From Candidatus Intestinimonas stercorigallinarum (GTDB lineage: Bacteria > Bacillota > Clostridia > Oscillospirales > Oscillospiraceae): a DNA stretch of 19,030 nt. The stretch spans positions 1 through 19,030 of the forward strand of contig DXDV01000207.1 of the NCBI GenBank assembly GCA_019115345.1, written 5' to 3'. The translations under genes were made by a program, and so were the position numbers. Of the stretch, positions 13,880-19,030 are shown piece by piece. The notes beneath the pieces are model-generated. The model saw only the letters and a program-made list of their open reading frames with translations. It did not search any database and had not been told where the DNA came from. Every line of letters starts with the position of its first letter. Positions within the stretch are counted from its first letter, which is position 1.

Positions 13880-15319
13880 ATGGGCCAGACGAACAGCTAC
13901 GAAAGTCCTCTTTCTTCCCGCTATGCCAGCGATGAGATGCTCTATCTCTTCTCCGCCGACAAGAAATTCACCACCTGGCGCCGCCTTTGGGTGGCGCTGG
14001 CCCGGGCCGAGATGGAGCTTGGCCTTCCGGTGACGGCGGAGCAGGTGGCCGAGCTGGAATCCCACATCGATGACATCAACTACGACGTGGCCGCCGCCGA
14101 GGAGAAAAAGCTCCGCCACGATGTGATGGCCCATGTCCACGCCTACGGCGCGCAGTGCCCCAAGGCCATGCCCATCATCCACCTGGGGGCCACCAGCTGC
14201 TATGTTGGAGACAACACCGATGTGATCCTCATGCGGGAGGGACTCCTCCTCATCCGGAACAAGCTGGTGCGGGTCCTCCACACATTGGCTCGATTTGCTG
14301 ACAAGTATAAAGCCTTGCCGACGCTTGGTTTTACGCACTTCCAGCCCGCCCAGCTGGTGACGGTAGGAAAGCGGGCGGCCCTGTGGATGAACGAGCTGCT
14401 CATGGACCTGGAGGAGGTGGAGCACCGCATTTCCACCCTGGCTCTGCTGGGTTCCAAGGGCACCACCGGCACCCAGGCCAGCTTCCTGGAGCTCTTCGAC
14501 GGCGACCATGAAAAGGTCAAGCTGCTGGAGGAGAAGATTGCAAAGGAAATGGGCTTTACAGCCGTTGTCCCCGTAAGCGGACAGACCTATTCCCGGAAAA
14601 TGGACGCCAACGTGCTCGCCACCCTCTCCGGCATCGCCCAGTCGGCCAGCAAGTTTGCCACCGATCTGCGCCTGCTCTGCCACCTGAAGGAGGTGGAGGA
14701 GCCCTTCGAGAAAAACCAGATCGGCTCCTCGGCCATGCCCTACAAGCGCAACCCCATGCGCTGTGAGCGGATCTGCTCTCTGGCCCGGTATGTGATGGTG
14801 GACGCCCAGAATCCGGCGATCACCTCGGCCACCCAGTGGTTTGAGCGCACCCTGGATGACTCCGCCAACAAGCGCATCGCCATCCCCGAGGCATTCCTGG
14901 CGGTGGACGCCATTTTGAACATCTATGAAAATGTCTGCGCCGGTCTGGTGGTCCATGAGAAGGTCATCCACCGGCACATCATGGAAGAGCTTCCGTTTAT
15001 GGCCAGCGAAAACATCATGATGGACGCGGTGAAGCGTGGGGGCGACCGGCAGCAGCTCCACGAGCGCATCCGTGTGCTCTCACAAGAGGCCGGAAGAAAT
15101 GTAAAGGACCTCGGCCTTACCAATAACCTCATCGATCTCATCGCGGAGGACCCCCTCTTCGGCATGAGCCGGGAGGAGCTCACCGCCCATTTGGAGCCGG
15201 AGCGGTACATCGGCCGCTGTCCGGAACAGGTCGCCGAGTTCCTGGCCCAGGCGGTGGCGCCTGTGCTGGCCCGCTATCCCGAGGCGCTCCAGGGCAGCGA
15301 TGTTGAGCTGAAGGTATAA
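13880..15319 (+). CDS. purB: Adenylosuccinate lyase
   Basis: 479 aa, fumarase/aspartase superfamily. Conserved blocks are HLGATSCYVGDNTD (101-114), THFQPAQLVTVGKR (152-165) and the superfamily signature SSAMPYKRNPMR (283-294), whose flexible loop carries the catalytic serine. It cleaves SAICAR and adenylosuccinate, releasing fumarate, in purine synthesis. The start at 13880 is set by GGAGGG (13867-13872) 7 nt upstream; an ATG at 13873 is out of frame. A few patches (about 14278-14340, 14505-14600 and 15078-15130) are visibly less GC-rich at third positions than the flanks. Confidence 0.97.
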   Translation: MGQTNSYESPLSSRYASDEMLYLFSADKKFTTWRRLWVALARAEMELGLPVTAEQVAELESHIDDINYDVAAAEEKKLRHDVMAHVHAYGAQCPKAMPIIHLGATSCYVGDNTDVILMREGLLLIRNKLVRVLHTLARFADKYKALPTLGFTHFQPAQLVTVGKRAALWMNELLMDLEEVEHRISTLALLGSKGTTGTQASFLELFDGDHEKVKLLEEKIAKEMGFTAVVPVSGQTYSRKMDANVLATLSGIAQSASKFATDLRLLCHLKEVEEPFEKNQIGSSAMPYKRNPMRCERICSLARYVMVDAQNPAITSATQWFERTLDDSANKRIAIPEAFLAVDAILNIYENVCAGLVVHEKVIHRHIMEELPFMASENIMMDAVKRGGDRQQLHERIRVLSQEAGRNVKDLGLTNNLIDLIAEDPLFGMSREELTAHLEPERYIGRCPEQVAEFLAQAVAPVLARYPEALQGSDVELKV

Positions 15320-15350
15320 ACGGTCAGAGAAGAGAAAGGGGAAGATACTT

Positions 15351-16331
15351 ATGGCAAACGCAGTGCGCCGGATCGGCGTCTTTACCAGCGGAGGCGACGC
15401 CCCCGGCATGAACGCCGTCATCCGTTCTGTGGTCCGCACCTCGCTCCATATGGGGATCGAATGCGTCGGCATCCGCCGGGGCTATAACGGCCTGGTCCAC
15501 GGGGACTTTGCCCCTCTGGATTTTGACAGCGTCAGCGGTCTGAGCCGCCGGGGCGGCACCATGCTCTACTCCGCCCGCAGCGAGGACTTCCGGGGCGAGG
15601 CCGGCCAGGAGAAGGCCGTGGCCACCTGTAAGCTCCTGGGCCTGGATGGTGTGGTGGGCATCGGCGGAGACGGCACCTTCCGCGGTCTGCTGGAGCTCTC
15701 CCGCCGGGGCGTGGCCGTGGTGGGCGTGCCCTGCACCATCGACAACGACATCGCCTGCTCCACCTACACCATCGGCTTTGACACGGCCTGCAACACGGCG
15801 CTGGACTCCATCGACAAGCTCCGGGACACCATGCAGTCCCATGAGCGCTGCTCGGTGGTGGAGGTGATGGGCCGCCACGCCGGCCACCTGGCCATGTACG
15901 TGGGCGTGGCCTGCGGTGCCACCTGCGTGCTGGTGCCGGAGCGGGAGACCGACTTTGAGCGGGATGTGATCGAGCCCATCCGCACCGCCCGGCTGGGCGG
16001 CCGGACCCACTTCATGGTCATCGTGGCCGAGGGCGTGGGCAGCGCTTATGATGTGGCCAAGAAGATCACCGAGGCCACCGCGCTGGACACCAGGGTGACG
16101 GTGCTGGGCCACGTGCAGCGCGGCGGCGCTCCCACCGCCCGGGACCGTGTGGCCGCTACCTATATGGGCTACGAGGCGGTCCGCCTGCTGGCGGAGGGCC
16201 AGACCAACCGGGTGGTCTGCGTTCAGGGCGATACCTATGTGGACTTTGACATCACCGAGGCTCTGAAGATGAAGAAGGGCCTGGACGAGCAGACCTATAC
16301 CGTCATGCGTACCCTCACCGGCGTGGAGTGA
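15351..16331 (+). CDS. pfkA: 6-phosphofructokinase (ATP-type)
   Basis: 326 aa, bacterial PfkA length. It shows GVFTSGGDAPGMNAVIR (9-25), IGGDGTFRG (104-112), PCTIDNDI (127-134) with the expected catalytic aspartate D131, VEVMGRHAGHLA and LGHVQRGGAPTARDR. Glycine after GGD (G108) is the ATP-type residue; PPi-type enzymes have aspartate there and lysine before TIDND. The residue before TIDND is C128 rather than the usual glycine. It phosphorylates fructose 6-phosphate in glycolysis. AAAGGGGA precedes the ATG; purB ends 31 nt upstream, so the two are probably cotranscribed. A terminator follows at 16364. Confidence 0.96.
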   Translation: MANAVRRIGVFTSGGDAPGMNAVIRSVVRTSLHMGIECVGIRRGYNGLVHGDFAPLDFDSVSGLSRRGGTMLYSARSEDFRGEAGQEKAVATCKLLGLDGVVGIGGDGTFRGLLELSRRGVAVVGVPCTIDNDIACSTYTIGFDTACNTALDSIDKLRDTMQSHERCSVVEVMGRHAGHLAMYVGVACGATCVLVPERETDFERDVIEPIRTARLGGRTHFMVIVAEGVGSAYDVAKKITEATALDTRVTVLGHVQRGGAPTARDRVAATYMGYEAVRLLAEGQTNRVVCVQGDTYVDFDITEALKMKKGLDEQTYTVMRTLTGVE

Positions 16332-16363
16332 GGGGCCGGCGGAAGCTATGACGGAACGCACGG

Positions 16364-16398
16364 CGGCGGACGGGACCCCAGGTCCTGTCCGCCGTTTT
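16364..16398 (+). terminator. Intrinsic terminator after pfkA
   Basis: CGGCGGACGGGACC (16364-16377) pairs with GGTCCTGTCCGCCG (16381-16394), 14 bp with one G·U, a 3-nt loop, then TTTTCGTTGTT. The LysR gene starts only 31 nt beyond it, so that gene must rely on read-through or a promoter overlapping this hairpin. Confidence 0.88.
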
Positions 16399-16425
16399 CG
16401 TTGTTCCAGATCGGAGGGATGCCCC

Positions 16426-17340
16426 GTGGTGGAATTCAATCTGAAGCAGCTGGAGGTCTTTGTGACGGTGGCGCGTTTGGGCAGCTTCACCCAGGCGGCC
16501 CAGGCCCTCTATCTCACCCAATCCACGGTGAGCGCCCACATCCAGGCCCTGGAGCGGGGGTTGGGCGGCCCTCTCTTTCAACGGGGCGCCCGGCGGCAGG
16601 TCTGTCTGACCTGGCTGGGCGAGAGGGCCCTTCCCATGGCGTGGGAGATCTTGGACCGCTGCCGGGGGCTCCAGGCCCTGGCACAGTCCGACGGGGAGGA
16701 AGAGGTTTTGACACTGGCGGCCTCCACCGTCCCCGCCCAATGCCTCCTCCCGGCTCTGATGGCCGGTTTTTCCAAGTGCAGGCCGGGGTGCAGGTTCCGG
16801 CTGCGGAAGGGGGACAGCGCCCAGGTCCACCGGCTGCTGGAGGAGGGGAGCGCCTCCATCGGATTTGTGGGGGCGGCGCTGGACCAGGCGGCGTACCGCT
16901 ATCAGCCGGTGCTTGAGGACAAGCTGGTGCTGGTGACCGCCAATCTCCCACGGTTCCGCGCCCTGCGGGAGCGGGGGGCGATGGGGCGGGCCCTTTTGGA
17001 GGAGCCCATGCTCTGCCGGGAGCCTGGCTCCGGCACCCGGCAGCGCTTCGACGCCTATTTGGAGCGGCTGGGCATTCAGCCCTCCGAGCTCCGGGTGGTG
17101 GCCCAGATCGACCAGCCGGAGGCCATCCTGGGTGCGGTGGAGTCCGGGCTGGGAGTGTCGGTCTGTTCCGCCCTGGTGGTCCAGGACCGGGTGGAGCGGG
17201 GGAGTCTCCTGGCCTTTGAGCTGGAGGAGGAGGGCTTCCACCGCAGCCTGTACTTAGCCGTCCGGCGGGAGAGGGAGCTGTCCTCCCTGGAGCTGGCCTT
17301 TTGCCATTTCGTGGAAGATGGCGGCTGGGAACGGCCCTGA
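16426..17340 (+). CDS. LysR family regulator, selenium-metabolism-associated type
   Basis: 304 aa. The start is GTG at 16426 (a second GTG follows at 16429), supported by GGAGGG (16413-16418); the frame stays open upstream through the pfkA terminator, which is not coding. The N-terminal winged helix FNLKQLEVFVTVARLGSF (4-21), TQAAQALYLTQSTVSAHIQALE (22-43) is the standard LysR DNA-binding domain, with an effector domain from about residue 90 (LTLAASTVPAQCLLP). It sits directly before yedE, a TusA-like gene and a DUF3343 gene, the context in which LysR regulators linked to selenium metabolism are found. Its target is probably the promoter at 17389-17418; the effector is unknown. Confidence 0.88.
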   Translation: MVEFNLKQLEVFVTVARLGSFTQAAQALYLTQSTVSAHIQALERGLGGPLFQRGARRQVCLTWLGERALPMAWEILDRCRGLQALAQSDGEEEVLTLAASTVPAQCLLPALMAGFSKCRPGCRFRLRKGDSAQVHRLLEEGSASIGFVGAALDQAAYRYQPVLEDKLVLVTANLPRFRALRERGAMGRALLEEPMLCREPGSGTRQRFDAYLERLGIQPSELRVVAQIDQPEAILGAVESGLGVSVCSALVVQDRVERGSLLAFELEEEGFHRSLYLAVRRERELSSLELAFCHFVEDGGWERP

Positions 17341-17374
17341 TCATCGCTTTTTTCGATGATTCCGTCATTTTTTT
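17340..17374 (+). terminator. Possible weak terminator after the LysR gene
   Basis: ATCATCG-CTTTTTT-CGATGAT (17340-17360) is a 7-bp hairpin. It is followed 14 nt later by a run of seven T (17368-17374). The stem is AT-rich and the T-run is not adjacent, so termination would be partial. Confidence 0.4.
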
Positions 17375-17388
17375 GCGGAAACAAACGA

Positions 17389-17418
17389 TTGGAACTTTTC
17401 TCCCTCAGCGGCTATAAT
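17389..17418 (+). promoter_or_regulatory. Promoter of the yedE selenium/sulfur operon
   Basis: TTGGAA (-35, 17389-17394) and a perfect TATAAT (-10, 17413-17418) are 18 bp apart, giving a leader of about 45 nt. Confidence 0.75.
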
Positions 17419-17430
17419 GGCTTTGACGTT

Positions 17431-17446
17431 ATTCTCAAAAAAGAAT
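17431..17446. promoter_or_regulatory. Inverted repeat overlapping the yedE transcription start region
   Basis: ATTCT-CAAAAA-AGAAT, 5-bp perfect arms, lies 12 bp after the -10. It could be a binding site for the adjacent LysR regulator or a different repressor; the arms are short and AT-rich. Confidence 0.3.
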
Positions 17447-17470
17447 TGCGAAGAGAGCTGAGGGGATCAC

Positions 17471-18559
17471 ATGAAAAGAATCAACTGGCTGGTGCTGTGC
17501 ACCGGCGCCGTGGTGGGGCTGGCCGCCCTGCTGCTGACCATGCTGGGCAATCCCGGCAACATGGGCTTCTGCATCGCCTGCTTCCTGCGGGACATCTCCG
17601 GCGCGTTGGGGCTTCACAGCGCGGCAAAGGTCCAGTACATCCGTCCGGAGATCATCGGGCTGGTCTTAGGGGCCGCCGTGATGGCGCTGGCCGGCGGGGA
17701 GTTCAAGGCCCGGGCGGGGTCGGCTCCCGCCCTGCGGTTCTTGCTGGGCGGCATCGTCATGGTGGGGGCTCTGGCCTTCCTGGGCTGCCCCCTGCGGATG
17801 GTGCTGCGGCTTGGGGGCGGAGACGTGACCGCCGTGGCCGGACTGCTGGGCTTTGTGGCGGGTATTTTGGCCGGTGTGGCCTGCCTGAAGGGGGGCTTCT
17901 CCTTGGGACGGGCCTACAAGGTGAAAAAGGCGGAGGGCTTTGTCCTGCCCGGCGTCATGGTGGGGCTATTGCTCCTGCTGCTGTTGGGGCCCGGCCTGCT
18001 GAAGTTTTCCCAGGAGGGCCCCGGCGCCAGCCGCGCCTTCTGGGCCGTCGCCCTGGGAGCCGGGCTGATCTGCGGCGCCCTGGCCCAAAAGAGCCGGCTG
18101 TGCATGGCCGGCGGCATCCGGGACCTGGTGCTTTTCCGTGACGCCCATCTGCTCAGCGGCTTTGTCGCCATTTTCCTGGTGGTCCTGGCGGGGAGCCTCC
18201 TGCGGAACACCTTCCAGCCGGGGCTGGCGGTGCAGCCGGTGGCCCACCACGACTATCTCTGGAGCTTTTTGGGCATGGCGGCAGCCGGCTGGGGCTCCAT
18301 TCTGCTGGGGGGCTGCCCTCTGCGGCAGCTCATCCTGGCGGGGGAGGGCAACGGCGACAGCGCCGTCACCGTGCTCGGCATGCTGGTGGGAGCCGCCATC
18401 TCCCACAATTTCGGCATGGCGGGAAATGCCGACGCCATGACAGACGGCGTCTTTGCCCCCGGCGGCGTGGGGATGACCGGCCGTATCGGCGTGGTGATCT
18501 GCCTGCTGCTGCTGGCGGTCATCTCGTTTGCCAATCTGCGGAAGGAGGAGAAAGCATGA
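17471..18559 (+). CDS. yedE: YedE-type selenium/sulfur transporter
   Basis: 362 aa polytopic membrane protein of the YeeE/YedE (DUF395) family, with about nine hydrophobic segments. Two half-repeats are visible: MGFCIACFLRD (31-41) with GCPLRMVLRLGGGD (105-118), and SRLCMAGGIRD (208-218) with GCPLRQLILAGEGNGD (281-296). The paired cysteines (34/37, 106, 211, 282) are the expected line of thiols that relay sulfur or selenium through the membrane in this family. The TusA-like and DUF3343 partners directly downstream and the LysR regulator upstream favour the selenium-linked subfamily. AGGGG lies just before the ATG. The stop overlaps the next start (ATGA, 18556-18559). Confidence 0.93.
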   Translation: MKRINWLVLCTGAVVGLAALLLTMLGNPGNMGFCIACFLRDISGALGLHSAAKVQYIRPEIIGLVLGAAVMALAGGEFKARAGSAPALRFLLGGIVMVGALAFLGCPLRMVLRLGGGDVTAVAGLLGFVAGILAGVACLKGGFSLGRAYKVKKAEGFVLPGVMVGLLLLLLLGPGLLKFSQEGPGASRAFWAVALGAGLICGALAQKSRLCMAGGIRDLVLFRDAHLLSGFVAIFLVVLAGSLLRNTFQPGLAVQPVAHHDYLWSFLGMAAAGWGSILLGGCPLRQLILAGEGNGDSAVTVLGMLVGAAISHNFGMAGNADAMTDGVFAPGGVGMTGRIGVVICLLLLAVISFANLRKEEKA

Positions 18560-18768
18560 TCGATGCCAGAGGCTACGCCTGCCCCATGCCGGTGGTCATG
18601 GTGCAGAAGGCGGTGAAGGAGGGGGAGCCCCAGCAGCTGGAAGTCCTGCTGGACAACCCCTGCTCGGTGGAGAATGTCACCCGGTTTGCCAGCAACAACG
18701 GCTATGCCGTGGAGGTCCGCCCGGCGCCCGACGACGAGTACACTCTGGTGCTCACCCGCAAGCCATGA
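18556..18768 (+). CDS. TusA/YedF-like sulfur/selenium carrier
   Basis: 70 aa, a single SirA/TusA domain. It begins MIDARGYACPMPVVMVQKAV, with the family's CPxP motif (C9) that carries a persulfide or selenide, and ends VEVRPAPDDEYTLVLTRKP. Full YedF proteins have about 200 aa with a C-terminal DsrE-like domain, which is absent. It is coupled to yedE by a 4-nt overlap and to the DUF3343 gene by another. The likely role is to accept sulfur or selenium from the transporter and pass it on in the cytoplasm. Confidence 0.9.
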   Translation: MIDARGYACPMPVVMVQKAVKEGEPQQLEVLLDNPCSVENVTRFASNNGYAVEVRPAPDDEYTLVLTRKP

Positions 18769-19016
18769 GCACCTATGTGGCCACCTTTTACACCCACCTC
18801 AGCGCACAGCTGAGCTGCCGCCGCCTTCAGCAGTCGGGCTGCCCGGCACAGATGATGCCGGTTCCCCGGGCGCTGAGCTCCTCCTGCGGGACCTGTGTAC
18901 GCTATGAAGGGGAGGGGGACCGCCGGGAGCTGTTGGACAGCGACGCCGAGGCCCTCTATGAGCTGCTCTCCTCAGGAGCCTACCGCCTGCTGTGGCGGGA
19001 AGAGGAACCGATGTGA
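18765..19016 (+). CDS. DUF3343 (putative Se/S carrier-like) protein
   Basis: 83 aa, start ATG at 18765 overlapping the TusA-like stop (18766-18768); the frame stays open further upstream through the previous gene but has no other supported start. It shows YVATFYTHLSAQLSCRRLQ (4-22), MMPVPRALSSSCGTC (30-44) and a C-terminal LYELLSSGAYRLLW. The pattern of a beta strand, helix and MPvPR...S..CG.. matches the DUF3343 family, often beside yedE and yedF in selenium-using Clostridia. The cysteines of SSCGTC (41 and 44) are the candidate carrier residues. The gene ends 14 nt before the window edge, so the operon probably continues. Confidence 0.85.
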   Translation: MSTYVATFYTHLSAQLSCRRLQQSGCPAQMMPVPRALSSSCGTCVRYEGEGDRRELLDSDAEALYELLSSGAYRLLWREEEPM

Positions 19017-19030
19017 GGGGAAATTGAAAA

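Noticed and set aside
12644..15061. 805-codon minus-strand frame opposite the aminotransferase and purB
   Set aside because: Spans two well-identified plus-strand genes and their gap; product resembles no protein and is explained by GC skew of codons.
18765..19016. Selenocysteine-encoding UGA in the selenium cluster
   Set aside because: The UGA stop codons coincide with normal ATGA gene overlaps and natural family lengths; no SECIS-like hairpin is apparent after them.

Overview
The window is GC-rich, with compact operons, strong AGGAGG-type ribosome binding sites and sigma-A-like promoters. It carries a SCIFF RiPP pair, a YedE/TusA/DUF3343 selenium cluster and DegV and radical SAM genes. This fits a gut Clostridia genome, most likely Oscillospiraceae of the Flavonifractor/Intestinimonas/Lawsonibacter type. 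The taxonomic call is inference from gene content and base composition only.

Left part (1-4713). On the minus strand a radical SAM protein (GTG start, 3307) is translationally coupled to a DegV/FakB-type lipid-binding protein. A terminator follows, then a 3'-truncated LPG-synthase-TM/flippase-like membrane protein. Divergent from the radical SAM gene, on the plus strand, lies a gene (3602-4645) whose protein looks like a shortened relative of that radical SAM enzyme but has no CxxxCxxC cluster motif. A strong hairpin separates it from the convergent operon that follows.

Middle-left (4711-8424, minus strand). In transcription order this holds a Crp/Fnr-family regulator, a small SCIFF precursor gene (48 aa), a terminator, the SCIFF radical SAM/SPASM maturase, and an Orn/Lys/Arg-decarboxylase-family PLP enzyme overlapping it by 4 nt. 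The terminator between precursor and maturase should give far more precursor than maturase mRNA.

Middle (8549-16331, plus strand). leuC-leuD-leuB cover isopropylmalate isomerase and dehydrogenase. A 228-bp MITE-like nested palindromic element follows. Next come a diverged type III pantothenate kinase (coaX), a class I aspartate-type aminotransferase with a consensus promoter, adenylosuccinate lyase (purB) and 6-phosphofructokinase (pfkA), ending in a good terminator. This is mostly housekeeping metabolism.

Right end (16426-19016, plus strand). A LysR regulator is followed, from its own promoter, by a YedE-type selenium/sulfur transporter, a TusA/YedF-like carrier with a CPMP motif, and a DUF3343 Se/S-carrier-like protein. 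The last three genes overlap by ATGA. They look like a unit for uptake and intracellular handling of selenium or sulfur. The operon probably continues past the window.
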